64,000 nucleotides of DNA from JAIVGV01 sp031425275 (GCA_031425275.1 JANPJA010000084.1:1-64000), one strand, 5' to 3'; counted from the first letter of the stretch, positions 55,854-64,000 are shown. The notes: generated from the letters alone by a model not told the origin. Translations and numbers: made by a program.

Positions 55854-57419
55854 TCAGCCGCGGCCCTTCGCTTTGAGCGCGGCGTCGATGCTCGCCTTCA
55901 ACCCATCATAACTGACGTTGGAGACGCGCCGGCCGTTGACGAAGACGGAAGGCGTGGAGTTAACGCCCACGCGGAGGCCGTCGTTCAAGTCGCGCCGCAC
56001 CTTGTCGGCGAACTGGTTGGAGTCGAGCATGGCATCGAACTTCTGCCGGTCGAGACCGACGCGCGTCGCGTACTCCTTGAGCTGCGGCACTTCGAGGGCC
56101 GACTGATTCGAGAAAAGCAGCGCGGCGTATTCCCAATATTTGCCCTGCGCGCGCGCGGCCTCGGCGGCCTCGGCGGCCTTGAATGCGTTAGTGTGTTGCG
56201 CGAGCGGGTAGTCGCGCACGACGAACCTCACGCGGTCGGCGTACTCGGCGACGAGACGTTCGAGGACGGGGTGCGCCAGCGCGCAAGAGGGGCACTGGAA
56301 GTCTGTGAACTCGATGATGGTGACGGGGGCCGTCGCCGCGCCCTTCGCGGGCTGGTCGTCGGTGGCGATCTCATAGACGGGCGCGACCGGCTCGCGCAAA
56401 AAGACCTGCACGCCCGCGGCGGCGCGCAGCCGGTCGGCCAACGCGGCCTGAAGCTTCCTCGACTGTTGCTCCGCCAGATACTCGACGAGTTGCGGCTTGA
56501 CCTGCTCGAACGTGCCGTTGATGCGCTCCTTGTTCCCGTTGTAGAAGGCGAGAACTTCGGCGTCGGTGACGGCCGTCTTCTTCGCGTTGACCTCGGCGTC
56601 GAGCAGGGCGCGCGTCGTGATCTGCCGCTTCCGCGACTCCTGTTCGAGTAGCACGTCGTTGATGCGGAGGTCGAGCTGTCCCTTGCGGAGGTTGAAGACT
56701 TGCTGCTGCACGCTGTGGACGAGCGGCCGGAGCGAATCTTCGATCATGGCCGAGGTGATCTGGCGGCCGTTGACCGTGGCGAAGACCCGGGCGCGTTCGG
56801 CCGCCGTGGCGGGGGGCGTCACTTCCGCCGCGTTGACCGTGACGGCCGAGGCGGCGCGGAGCTGCTGCGCGAATTTCGCGGCCGTGTCCTGCTGCCGCTC
56901 CGTGCGCAAATACTCGGCGAGATCGTCTTTGACCTTTGCGTAATCGGCCCCGATGCGCGCCTTGTTCTCGTTGTAGAAGACGAGCATCTCGGACTCGGAC
57001 GGGAGGGGAGTCTTGGCGACGATTTCCTGATCGAGCAGCGTCATCGTGGTCACGCCGCGCTTCTTCGCTTCGGCTTCGAGCAGGATGCTGTTGACCTGTA
57101 AATCCAGCTCCATCCGCCGCGCGCCGATCACCTGCTTCTGAATCGCGTCGATCTGCGACCTGAGCGCGTCGTCCACCTCGGCGCGGCCGATCTTCGTCGC
57201 GCCGACTACGGCCAGCACCTCCGGCAGCGGCTCGCCCTCGCAGCCGCAAGGATCGAGTTTCGCGGGGGCGGCGATGACGGGCGGCGAATTGGTCGCGGGC
57301 CGGGCGGGCGCGGGCGGTTGCGGCGCGGGTCGCGTCGCGGAGCCTCCACGCGGCGATTGCGCGAGCGAGGCGGGAACGAATATGAGCGCGGCAAAAGTTA
57401 GCGTGACAATCCTTCTCAT
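55854..57419 (-). CDS. Periplasmic fusion: two SurA-N-like domains plus DsbA-like thioredoxin
   Basis: 521 residues, starting at ATG 57419 with GGAGGATCA before it and a signal peptide (RRIVTLTFAALIFVPASLAQ). After a Pro/Ala linker come two homologous helical modules (about 65-195 and 200-345). Each opens like GxxxIxxAxxDDxL...Q-VxxxRxxxLDLxxNxxLLExExKKR, the pattern of the SurA/trigger-factor-type chaperone N-domain, but no PPIase domain follows. The C-terminal ~170 residues are a DsbA-type thioredoxin with FQCPSCALAHP as redox site and TPSVFVNGRRV. I infer a chaperone arm that brings unfolded periplasmic proteins to a thiol oxidase or isomerase. No redox partner gene is adjacent. Confidence 0.88.
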   Translation of the reverse strand: MRRIVTLTFAALIFVPASLAQSPRGGSATRPAPQPPAPARPATNSPPVIAAPAKLDPCGCEGEPLPEVLAVVGATKIGRAEVDDALRSQIDAIQKQVIGARRMELDLQVNSILLEAEAKKRGVTTMTLLDQEIVAKTPLPSESEMLVFYNENKARIGADYAKVKDDLAEYLRTERQQDTAAKFAQQLRAASAVTVNAAEVTPPATAAERARVFATVNGRQITSAMIEDSLRPLVHSVQQQVFNLRKGQLDLRINDVLLEQESRKRQITTRALLDAEVNAKKTAVTDAEVLAFYNGNKERINGTFEQVKPQLVEYLAEQQSRKLQAALADRLRAAAGVQVFLREPVAPVYEIATDDQPAKGAATAPVTIIEFTDFQCPSCALAHPVLERLVAEYADRVRFVVRDYPLAQHTNAFKAAEAAEAARAQGKYWEYAALLFSNQSALEVPQLKEYATRVGLDRQKFDAMLDSNQFADKVRRDLNDGLRVGVNSTPSVFVNGRRVSNVSYDGLKASIDAALKAKGRG

Positions 57420-57574
57420 TGATCCTCCGGTTAGTGGGCCGCAACGGGGGCCGTAATTGTTTACGAGTCTATCAGTCCGCCCCGGTTTTGCCACGAGCGC
57501 CGCGCGGGCGGAACATTCCGCGGCCGGTGTTGTCTAATTCCCACGGCAATGAAAATAAACGGGAGGGCTTAATC

Positions 57575-58054
57575 ATGAACACCAACGGGGCCGCGCCCGC
57601 GATCAACGTGACGCCGCTCATCGACGTGTTGCTCGTGCTGCTGATCATCTTCATGGTCATTTCGCCACTCAAGGCGGCACGCTTCAAGACGCTCATCCCC
57701 GAAGAGCCGGAGCGACGGCAGAACGTCGTCGCGAACATTCACACCCTCGTCGTCTCGCTCGACGCGCGGGGCGGACTCCGGCTCAACGGCGGCAACGCGC
57801 TGGGGACGGCGCGCGACACGTCGCAACTCGCCGTGGCGCTGACCGAACTGTTTCGTCAACGCCGCGAGGCCCGCGTCTTCCGCCACGGCTTGGCCGACTT
57901 ATCCACGATCCCCGAATCTGAACGAATCGAAAAGACCGTGTTCGTCAAAGCCCCACGCTCGCTGCCATACGGCGAGGTGGCTCGCGTCATCGACGGCATC
58001 AAAGGCGCGGGCGCACAACCCATCGGCTTGCAAATCGACGAGTTGGAGCCGTAG
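57575..58054 (+). CDS. ExbD/TolR-type biopolymer transport protein
   Basis: 159 residues from an ATG after GGGAGGGC. A short cytosolic head, then one membrane helix with the functional Asp in INVTPLIDVLLVLLIIFMVI (about 11-30), and a periplasmic domain. This is the proton-motive-force-coupled partner of ExbB/TolQ. No exbB, tolQ or tonB is in the window, so it is an orphan copy that may pair with a motor encoded elsewhere. It is divergent from the SurA/DsbA fusion, 155 bases away, and could share its promoter region. Confidence 0.88.
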   Translation: MNTNGAAPAINVTPLIDVLLVLLIIFMVISPLKAARFKTLIPEEPERRQNVVANIHTLVVSLDARGGLRLNGGNALGTARDTSQLAVALTELFRQRREARVFRHGLADLSTIPESERIEKTVFVKAPRSLPYGEVARVIDGIKGAGAQPIGLQIDELEP

Positions 58055-58113
58055 CAACAGTCGGTCGGCAGTCGAGATAAGGGTTTCTTGACCGCTCACG
58101 GCTTATCGCCCCT

Positions 58114-59235
58114 CTACATTCCGATGTTCTTTAAGTGGTAACGCTCGGTGTCGTAAAGCAGTTTGAGGTCAACCGTGTTGATGCGGCCGAGGACTTCGGT
58201 GATGGGGACGAGCGAGAGTTCACAGGCGGGGGCGATGCCGCGCGCCGAGACCATCTTGCCGAAGTCGCCCGCGGCCACGGCGTCGGCCGCGCGCGTCCCG
58301 AACATGAGGCCCATGAGTCGGTCGATGGGCGAGGGCACGCCGCCTCGCTGCGGGTGACCGAGGGCGGCCGAGCGCGCGTCGTAAGGCGTCTCGGCCATGA
58401 TGCGGCGGGCCAGCACCTCGCCGATCCCGCCGAGCCGCGCGTGTCCGAAGGCGTCGTGAAGATCATCAACCGTAACCAGTTCGCCGTCCTCGGCGTAAGC
58501 ACCTTCGGCCACGACGATGACCGAATAACGCGGGTGCGTGCGGTCGCGCAGGTGGCTGTCGGGGTCGCCCATTCGCTCGCGTAAGTGGCGATAGACTTTT
58601 TCGTAGCGGAAGGGGTGTTCGGGGATCAGAATGAGATCGGCCCCGCCCGCCGCGCCGGCCCACAGCGAGAGGTGGCCCGCGTGACGGCCCATCACTTCGA
58701 TCACCTGCACCCAGCCGTGTGAGCCGGCGGGTGTGCGCGAGCGTTCGATAATTTCCGTGACGTTACGCAGCGCGGTGTCGAAGCCGAGCGTGTAATCGGT
58801 GCCGGCTAAATCCTTGTCGATCGTCTTGGGGATGCCGACGACGGCGATTCCCTGCTCGTGCAGACGCGCGGCGACGCCGAGCGTGTCCTCGCCCCCGCAG
58901 ACGACGACGGCGTCAAGGCCGAGCCGCACGATATTCGCGCGCACCTCCGGCGAACGGTCGATGCGCTCGCCCGTCGCCTCGTCCTTCGCCTTAAATGGAT
59001 TGGTGCGCGACGAGCCGAGGTTCGTCCCGCCGTCGCGATCCCAGCGGCGCACGGTCTCGCGCGTGAGCGAGACCGTGTCCTGCGGCGGGTCGAGCAGGCT
59101 GCGCCACCCGTCGAGCAGCCCCGTCACCTCGACGCCGTGCTGCGCGGCTCGATAGACCAGCCCCTTGATCGCGGGGTTCAGCCCCGGTGCGTCGCCCCCG
59201 CCGGTCAACACGCCGATTTTCTTCACTTCAGACAT
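58114..59235 (-). CDS. 6-phosphofructokinase, probably pyrophosphate-dependent
   Basis: 373 residues of the PfkA family; it would phosphorylate fructose 6-phosphate in glycolysis. The nucleotide region is GGGDAPGLN (12-20). The decisive residues point to a PPi user: GGEDT at 114-118 has Asp117 where ATP enzymes carry Gly, and PKTID at 136-140 has Lys137 where ATP enzymes carry Gly. The catalytic Asp140 and Asp142 of TIDKDL are kept. The PPi reaction is reversible, so the enzyme could also serve gluconeogenesis. It precedes glgB on the same strand going leftward, with 56 bases between; storage and glycolysis may be linked. Phosphoryl donor is an inference to be assayed. Confidence 0.9.
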   Translation of the reverse strand: MSEVKKIGVLTGGGDAPGLNPAIKGLVYRAAQHGVEVTGLLDGWRSLLDPPQDTVSLTRETVRRWDRDGGTNLGSSRTNPFKAKDEATGERIDRSPEVRANIVRLGLDAVVVCGGEDTLGVAARLHEQGIAVVGIPKTIDKDLAGTDYTLGFDTALRNVTEIIERSRTPAGSHGWVQVIEVMGRHAGHLSLWAGAAGGADLILIPEHPFRYEKVYRHLRERMGDPDSHLRDRTHPRYSVIVVAEGAYAEDGELVTVDDLHDAFGHARLGGIGEVLARRIMAETPYDARSAALGHPQRGGVPSPIDRLMGLMFGTRAADAVAAGDFGKMVSARGIAPACELSLVPITEVLGRINTVDLKLLYDTERYHLKNIGM

Positions 59236-59291
59236 TGTAGGAATGATTCTCTCGTCCCTGCGTAACTACTTGTCCGACCCATCACCGCCCA

Positions 59292-61517
59292 TCACCGCCC
59301 ATCAACGGTAGTATCTTGCGGGACTTCGAGCCAGACCGTCGTGAGCGGTGGGAGATCGAAGCGGGCGGAGAATAATCGCTGCCCCCACTCGTGCGGCTCG
59401 GCTTCGACCGACTGTGCGTCGGACGTGCCCGCGCCGCCGTAAGTGTTCGCATTCGTGTTGATGATGACGCGGTAGGTGCCGGCGGTGGGGAGCGCCAAGC
59501 GGTAGCCTTCACGCGCCTCGGTCGAGAAGTTGCTGACGGCGACGAGGCGTTGCCCCGTGCGCGGCGAGACGCGCAGGTAAGCGATGACGTTCTGCTCGGC
59601 GTTGTCCGCGTCGATCCACTCGAATCCCGCCGGCTCCGTGTCGGCGTCCCACAGCGCGGGCCGCTCGCGGTACGCGAAGTTGAGATCGCGCACGAGCCGG
59701 TGGACTCCGGCGTGGCGCGGATCGTCGAGCAGGTGCCAGTCGAGGCTCGCCGCATCGCTCCATTCGCGCCACTGCGCCAGCTCGCCGCCCATGAAGAGCA
59801 GTTGCTTGCCGGGATGCGCCCACATGTGCGCGTAGAGGGCGCGTAGCGAGGCGAACTTCTCGTCCACGCCGCGCCCCTGCATCTTCCGCAGGAGCGACCC
59901 CTTCAAGTGGACGACCTCGTCGTGCGAGAAGGGCAGGATGAAATTTTCCGTCCATGCGTAGATCAATCCGAAGGTCAGGTTGTGGTGATGCCAGCGGCGG
60001 TATTTCGGCTCGCGCTCGAAATAGCTCAGCGTGTCGTGCATCCAACCCATGTTCCACTTGAGATCGAAGCCGAGGCCGCCGTCGAGCAGTGGGCGGCTGA
60101 CGAGCGGCCACGCGGTTGACTCCTCCGCGATCATCAGCGCGCCGGGGTGCAGGTCGTGGACGACCGCGTTAAGCTCCTTGATGAACTCAATCGCCTCCAG
60201 ATTCTCGCGCCCGCCGTACTTGTTCGGCTCCCAACGTCCGTCCGTGCGGCTGTAATCGAGATAGAGCATCGACGCGACGGCATCCACCCGCAGCCCGTCG
60301 ATGTGAAACTCGTCGAGCCAGTACAAGGCGTTCGCGACCAGAAAATTTCTGACCTCGTTGCGTCCGTAATTGAAGATGTAAGTGCCCCAGTCGGGGTGCT
60401 CGCCTTTGCGCGGGTCGAGGTGCTCGTAGAGAGCCGTCCCGTCGAAGCGGCCGAGCGACCAAACGTCTTTGGGGAAGTGGGCGGGAACCCAGTCCATGAT
60501 GACGCCGAAGCCGCGCGAGTGCAGATAATCGACGAGGTAGCGGAAGTCGTCGGGCGGGCCGAAGCGCGCGGTCGGCGCGTAGTAGTTTGCCACTTGATAG
60601 CCCCACGAGCCGCCGTACGGGTGGCCCTTCAGTGGCATGAACTCGACGTGTGTGAAGCCCATCTCCGCCAAGTAGTCGGCGAGGGCGGGTGCGGTCTCGC
60701 GGTAGGTGAGCGAGCGATTATTGTCTTCGGTGATGCGCCGCCACGAGCCGAGATGCGCCTCGTAGATCGAGAGCGGAGAACGGAGGTGATCGCGGCCGCG
60801 CCGCTCGTCCATCCACGCCTGATCGGTGAATTCGTAGTTGCGCTCGCAGACGATGGATGAGGTGGCGGGCGGGACTTCCGCCGCCTGTGCGTAAGGGTCG
60901 GCCTTGAGGAACGCGGGCGCGCCGGGCCGGTGCATCTCGAATTTGTAGAGCGCGCCCGCCCCGACGCCGGGGATAAAGATTTCCCAGACGCCGGAGCCGC
61001 CGAGTTTACGCATCTGGTGGAGGCGACCGTCCCAGTTGTTAAAACCGCCCACGACGCTGACGCCCGCCGCGTAGGGAGCCCACACGGCGAACGACGTGCC
61101 GCGCGCGTCGCCGAGTTGGAGGACGTGCGCGCCGAGCTTCTCGTAAATCTTCCGGTGCTTACCCTCGCCGAACAAATGTTCGTCGAGCGGGGTAAAGGTC
61201 GGGAGGAACGAGTACGGGTCGCGGTGTGTGAAATTGTCGGCGGCGTAGTGCGTGCGAAGTTGGTAGGAGAAGGTCTGCGAGCGATCCTCGATTAGCAGCT
61301 CGAACAGGCCCGCCTCGTGAGTGCGCATCAACGCGCGCGGCCCTTCGCCTTCGATCAACAGCTCGACTTCCGAGGCGTCGGGCCGCCACGCGCGCACGAG
61401 GACGCCGTGCGGGGTGGGGCGCGCGCCGAGGATCGAATGCGGGTCGTGATGCGTGAGCTGGAACAGCCGCTCAAGCTCTTGCGCCGGGACGGTCGGGTAG
61501 TTGATAGAGGCAGACAT
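59292..61517 (-). CDS. glgB: 1,4-alpha-glucan branching enzyme GlgB
   Basis: 741 residues, full length for GlgB. Two N-terminal CBM48-like domains (~10-220), then the GH13 barrel. Visible are the DGLRVDAVASMLYLDYSR region containing the nucleophile Asp (near 400), MIAEESTAWP with the acid/base Glu (near 455), FSHDEVVHLKGSL with the transition-state Asp (near 525), and a C-terminal beta domain. It makes alpha-1,6 branches in glycogen. A GGAAGGGATGG ribosome site fits the ATG at 61517. It is adjacent to the phosphofructokinase in the same direction and probably co-expressed. Confidence 0.96.
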   Translation of the reverse strand: MSASINYPTVPAQELERLFQLTHHDPHSILGARPTPHGVLVRAWRPDASEVELLIEGEGPRALMRTHEAGLFELLIEDRSQTFSYQLRTHYAADNFTHRDPYSFLPTFTPLDEHLFGEGKHRKIYEKLGAHVLQLGDARGTSFAVWAPYAAGVSVVGGFNNWDGRLHQMRKLGGSGVWEIFIPGVGAGALYKFEMHRPGAPAFLKADPYAQAAEVPPATSSIVCERNYEFTDQAWMDERRGRDHLRSPLSIYEAHLGSWRRITEDNNRSLTYRETAPALADYLAEMGFTHVEFMPLKGHPYGGSWGYQVANYYAPTARFGPPDDFRYLVDYLHSRGFGVIMDWVPAHFPKDVWSLGRFDGTALYEHLDPRKGEHPDWGTYIFNYGRNEVRNFLVANALYWLDEFHIDGLRVDAVASMLYLDYSRTDGRWEPNKYGGRENLEAIEFIKELNAVVHDLHPGALMIAEESTAWPLVSRPLLDGGLGFDLKWNMGWMHDTLSYFEREPKYRRWHHHNLTFGLIYAWTENFILPFSHDEVVHLKGSLLRKMQGRGVDEKFASLRALYAHMWAHPGKQLLFMGGELAQWREWSDAASLDWHLLDDPRHAGVHRLVRDLNFAYRERPALWDADTEPAGFEWIDADNAEQNVIAYLRVSPRTGQRLVAVSNFSTEAREGYRLALPTAGTYRVIINTNANTYGGAGTSDAQSVEAEPHEWGQRLFSARFDLPPLTTVWLEVPQDTTVDGR

Positions 61518-61689
61518 TCGCCATCCCTTCCGGTCGTGGTCTGACAGCTTCAGACGACTTGGCGATCCTGAAACAAATGTATTATGAATTAAATCGGATT
61601 AAGTTTATCAAGCATCGCGCGCGCGCGAAAGCTCCGGCCGTCGGCCGTCGATCAGATGCAGTTGGAGTCGTGAGAGGAGGGTTGGGAAA

Positions 61690-61968
61690 GTGATCATCGA
61701 AGGCTTCGATAACGCCTGGCACATCCTGCGTCACTGGGCCGAGAGCGGCCGCGAGTACTTCGTCTTCGCGCACCGCGGCCGCGTGCCCGAGCCGCATCCC
61801 GTCGCGCGCGAGGACTTGCCCGCGGACGCCGTTTGCGGCCTCGACTATTTCCTCGTCCCCGCGCTTGAGCCGCCGGCCGTCGGCGACAACCCACAGCCGG
61901 AGCGCGCTCTCACCCCCGCCGAAATCCTGCTCGCCGCCGCCATCGCCGAAGGCTGGGAGCCGGAATAA
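61690..61968 (+). CDS. Small hypothetical protein
   Basis: 92 residues from GTG 61690 with GAGGAGGGTT upstream. It has an acidic, Trp/Phe-containing N-terminus (MIIEGFDNAWHILRHWAESG) and an acidic Ala-rich C-terminus; no signal peptide, no metal-binding or DNA-binding motif. A reading frame on the opposite strand overlaps it but has no ribosome site, so this one is preferred. It is divergent from glgB, sharing a 172-base control region. I do not recognise a family. Confidence 0.6.
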   Translation: MIIEGFDNAWHILRHWAESGREYFVFAHRGRVPEPHPVAREDLPADAVCGLDYFLVPALEPPAVGDNPQPERALTPAEILLAAAIAEGWEPE

Positions 61969-61970
61969 TT

Positions 61971-62047
61971 GTAACGACGAAGTGGGAACGATGAACAATG
62001 ATCTGAAATTATTGGCGTCTTCCGTTCTTCGTTCCTACTTGATCGTT
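61971..62047. terminator. Imperfect palindrome of 7-bp repeats between convergent genes
   Basis: Left arm 61973-61996 (units like GAACGAT, GAACAAT) and right arm 62024-62047 (complement of AACGATC, AAGTAGG, AACGAAG). Same style as at 10.7 kb: heptamers forming a hairpin that covers the ends of two facing genes. Confidence 0.55.
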
Positions 62048-62050
62048 TAT

Positions 62051-62863
62051 TTAGTGCAAAAGCTCGCCGCGCATCATCGTGACGGCGCGGCCGTTGAGGT
62101 AAACGCTTTTGCTCGCGACCCTGACGCTCACGTGGCCCCCACGTGCTGATGCCTGATAAGCCTCAAATTCCTTCTTGCCTAGTTGCCTGGCCCAATAAGG
62201 GCCGAGCGCACAGTGGGCCGCGCCCGTGACCGGGTCTTCGTCGATCCCCACGTTCGGCGCGAAGTAGCGGGAGACGAAGTCAAAGGGTTTGCCGTCCGCG
62301 CGCGCCGTCACGATCACTCCCTGCATTCCCAGACGCTTGAGGGCGGCGATGTCCGGCTTCAGCCGCCGCACCGCCTGTTCGGACTCAAGCTCGACGAGGT
62401 AATCCGTTTTCGTCACGCTCACCCTCACGACTTTTGCGCCGAGCGAATGACCGAGGTCGGGCGGGGCCGACTTTGATGGTTTTGCCGGAGTCGCCGGCAA
62501 GAGCAGTTCGATCTGCGGGCCGCGGTGGCGCGCAATGAGCCTCCCGCTCCTGGTCAAGAAAGACACAGCCCTGTCGGTCGGGAGCGCACCTGTGTCGAAG
62601 AGGACGTGCGCACTCGCGAGCGTGGCGTGGCCGCACAAATCCATCTCGACGGTCGGCGTGAACCAGCGCAAGTTGTAAACGCCGCGCTCGCCCGTGAGAA
62701 ACGCCGTCTCCGAAAGGTTCATCTCCCGCGCCACGAGTTGCATCCACTTCGCCGGGGCCGGGCGCGGCAGCACGCACACGGCCGCGGGGTTGCCGGTGAA
62801 GGGCTTCGTAACGAAGGCGTCAACGATGTACACGGGCTGTGATTTCGAGTTGAATTTAGCCAT
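62051..62863 (-). CDS. PhzF-family isomerase/epimerase
   Basis: 270 residues, start at ATG 62863 (MAKFNSKSQPVYIVDAF). Hallmarks of the diaminopimelate-epimerase-like fold: FTGNPAAVCVL near 21-31, the Glu of NLSETAFL (near 54), DLCGHATLASAHVLF, and GIDEDPVTGAAHCALGPYW near 215-233 with the Asp-Pro-Val-Thr-Gly loop. Members isomerise small cyclic or amino-acid-like metabolites; the PhzF phenazine role is not implied, as no phz genes are near. A 105-base gap separates it from the phage-like genes to the right, so it probably marks the end of the chromosome backbone. Confidence 0.9.
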   Translation of the reverse strand: MAKFNSKSQPVYIVDAFVTKPFTGNPAAVCVLPRPAPAKWMQLVAREMNLSETAFLTGERGVYNLRWFTPTVEMDLCGHATLASAHVLFDTGALPTDRAVSFLTRSGRLIARHRGPQIELLLPATPAKPSKSAPPDLGHSLGAKVVRVSVTKTDYLVELESEQAVRRLKPDIAALKRLGMQGVIVTARADGKPFDFVSRYFAPNVGIDEDPVTGAAHCALGPYWARQLGKKEFEAYQASARGGHVSVRVASKSVYLNGRAVTMMRGELLH

Positions 62864-62968
62864 GGGTTTTGAATCGTTCGGTCTGGATCGGCGAGCGGGA
62901 TGCGGAAGTCGTGTTGCGGCCTGACGAAGCACGGCAATCTCAACCCGCGAATGTGGTCACAAACAAAG

Positions 62969-63589
62969 TCACGCGCCCGCGGCCTTCTCGCGGAAGATTT
63001 TTAACACCTCGCGCTTGAGATCGGGGTTGAGCGTGTCGAGGCCGTCCGATACTTTGAACTTGTTGTTGACCCACTTGCGCACCTTCGCCGCGTCGTAGCC
63101 GAGGGCTTGCGCGGCTTGCAGGATGTCGTGGTCGAGATCGTCGGCCGGCTCTGCCTCATCAGGCGCACTCGAAGCTTCCGCGACTACCTGAGCCGGTGCT
63201 TGAGACTTCGCCGGTCGCTCAACGGCCGGGGCACCGCGCTCGGTCTGCATCCGCGCCGTCTTCTGCAACTCCTCGCGCGAGGCGATGCCGCGCTTGACCT
63301 CGAAGCCCAGCATCGCGAGCGCGCGGCCGACAGCACTGGTCTCACAGACTTCGACGTAACTACCTTGCTGGACATGACCCGAACTGCGAAGTTCGTAGGC
63401 ATGCCCCGTGGCAGCGGGCAACGCATCATCCTGCTCACGGTACACTTCAGCACGGATCATTATAAAACCCTTCTCGACATCATGTTCCAGAACGGATGTT
63501 GTGATTCGCCCTAGTGGATGTCTACTGTAAAATTTCTCTACCCGTTCATGGACGGGTACATATTCATCGAGATTAAAATTCCTACCCAT
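62969..63589 (-). CDS. Phage-type ERF-like single-strand annealing protein
   Basis: 206 residues. The N-terminal two-thirds contains the motif EVCETSAVGRALAMLGFE (near 82-99), as in phage ERF-like recombinases where E-T-S-A-x-G-R-A-L is the most conserved block. A Pro/Ala/Glu-rich linker (~120-150) leads to a small C-terminal helical domain (DLDHDILQAAQALGYDAAKVRKWVNNKF). Such proteins bind and anneal single-stranded DNA during phage recombination. A GGAAGG site fits the ATG, which overlaps the end of the HNH gene by eight bases, so the two are coupled. The family call rests on the short motif and is moderately sure. Confidence 0.65.
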   Translation of the reverse strand: MGRNFNLDEYVPVHERVEKFYSRHPLGRITTSVLEHDVEKGFIMIRAEVYREQDDALPAATGHAYELRSSGHVQQGSYVEVCETSAVGRALAMLGFEVKRGIASREELQKTARMQTERGAPAVERPAKSQAPAQVVAEASSAPDEAEPADDLDHDILQAAQALGYDAAKVRKWVNNKFKVSDGLDTLNPDLKREVLKIFREKAAGA

Positions 63590-64000
63590 TGATAACTTCC
63601 TTCCACGTTCGTCGGCTGGTGATTTTCCATATAGTTTGCCGCGACACTCCGTAACGACGCGCTAGGGTAACAACGTACACACCCTCCGCATGATCCTTCA
63701 AGATTGCTTTTATTTTGCCGAGATCAAGTTTGGAAACACCGATTTTCTCACCTCTTGCTCTTCGTTCTGGAGGCACATACAAGAGGCCAGTATCAACCGC
63801 ATGTTTTCTATTTTGTGAAGGGCTAACATATTCAAGATTCATGACGTTCGGATTCCTTTTGTTACCATCTTTATGATTTATTTCCTTGCCTAAGGGTCGA
63901 GGGCCTATGAAAGCTTCTGCAACAAGGTGGTGCAAAAAACAACAGCGTGCTTTCTGACTACGATACAACACGACGCAAGGATAGCCCTGTGGATCACGGT
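63582..64000 (-). CDS. HNH homing endonuclease, cut by the window edge
   Basis: The visible frame runs to base 64000 without a stop, and codons before the first GTG (63971) read DPQGYPCVVLYRSQ, a typical continuation of the family, so the N-terminus lies beyond the window. Then comes FLHHLVAEAFIGPRPLGKEINHKDGNKRNPNVMNLEYVS, an HNH_3/NUMOD-type core (His-Asn-His). The C-terminus (LARRYGVSRQTIWKITSRRTW) is a small helix-turn-helix that binds the target. Composition is AT-richer than the chromosome genes. Free-standing HNH genes of this kind are frequent in phages and mobile elements. It overlaps the annealing-protein gene by eight bases. Confidence 0.75.
   Translation of the reverse strand, partial: RDPQGYPCVVLYRSQKARCCFLHHLVAEAFIGPRPLGKEINHKDGNKRNPNVMNLEYVSPSQNRKHAVDTGLLYVPPERRARGEKIGVSKLDLGKIKAILKDHAEGVYVVTLARRYGVSRQTIWKITSRRTWKEVING

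Noticed and set aside
61582..61998. 138-codon minus-strand frame opposite the small gene near glgB
   Set aside because: No ribosome site; the plus-strand frame has GAGGAGGG upstream and sits divergent from glgB.

Overview
The window is about 64 kb of GC-rich bacterial chromosome, by eye roughly two-thirds G+C in most genes. It most likely comes from an Acidobacteriota bacterium, plausibly class Blastocatellia. The main reason is a tandem run of five ~810-residue FtsX/MacB-type permeases of the kind named acidobacterial duplicated orphan permeases (ADOP). Other support is abundant NtrC-like sigma-54 regulators, Tat-exported redox proteins and a Gram-negative envelope gene set. The lineage is an inference from gene content; there is no rRNA gene here, and I found no tRNA gene or CRISPR array.

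Left third (1-21.5 kb): cystathionine beta-synthase with a CBS-domain tail; a secreted subtilisin-like protease with SLH-like C-terminal repeats; a compact N-degron operon (clpS, clpA, aat); a YdeP-type molybdopterin oxidoreductase; a TSUP exporter; an NADPH:quinone reductase; an aldehyde dehydrogenase. These are followed by a Tat multicopper oxidase / SCO copper chaperone / beta-propeller cluster and a long FG-GAP surface protein.

Centre (21.5-45.2 kb): a regulated efflux or envelope-stress region. A three-gene signalling operon (membrane PAS kinase, receiver-PAS-kinase hybrid, sigma-54 activator) runs leftward. Divergent from it is ABC ATPase / MacA-like adaptor / second ABC ATPase / ADOP x5. 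The shared intergenic region carries two near-identical imperfect palindromes 31 bp apart and, downstream, a -24/-12 (sigma-54-like) promoter, so I infer that the regulator switches on the transporter operon. A second sigma-54 activator plus NtrY-like kinase closes the array behind a terminator.

Right third (45.2-64 kb): HtrA-like protease, a small charged protein and a PaaI-type thioesterase. Next is an AT-richer island holding a lone GHKL (Hsp90/MutL-fold) ATPase of unknown function with its own promoter and an operator-like direct repeat. Then come BaiN-type flavoprotein, carboxylesterase, primary sigma factor RpoD, BON-domain secreted protein, PlsC-like acyltransferase, a SurA-N x2/DsbA fusion, an orphan ExbD, a phosphofructokinase with pyrophosphate-type active-site residues, glycogen branching enzyme and a PhzF-family enzyme. 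At the right edge a phage-like ERF/annealing protein and a truncated HNH endonuclease suggest the start of a mobile element.

A repeated non-coding theme is degenerate 7-bp tandem repeats, usually arranged as two inverted arms. They sit at gene ends (10.7, 34.6, 37.1 and 62.0 kb) and in the intergenic regions at 28.8 and 39.75 kb.
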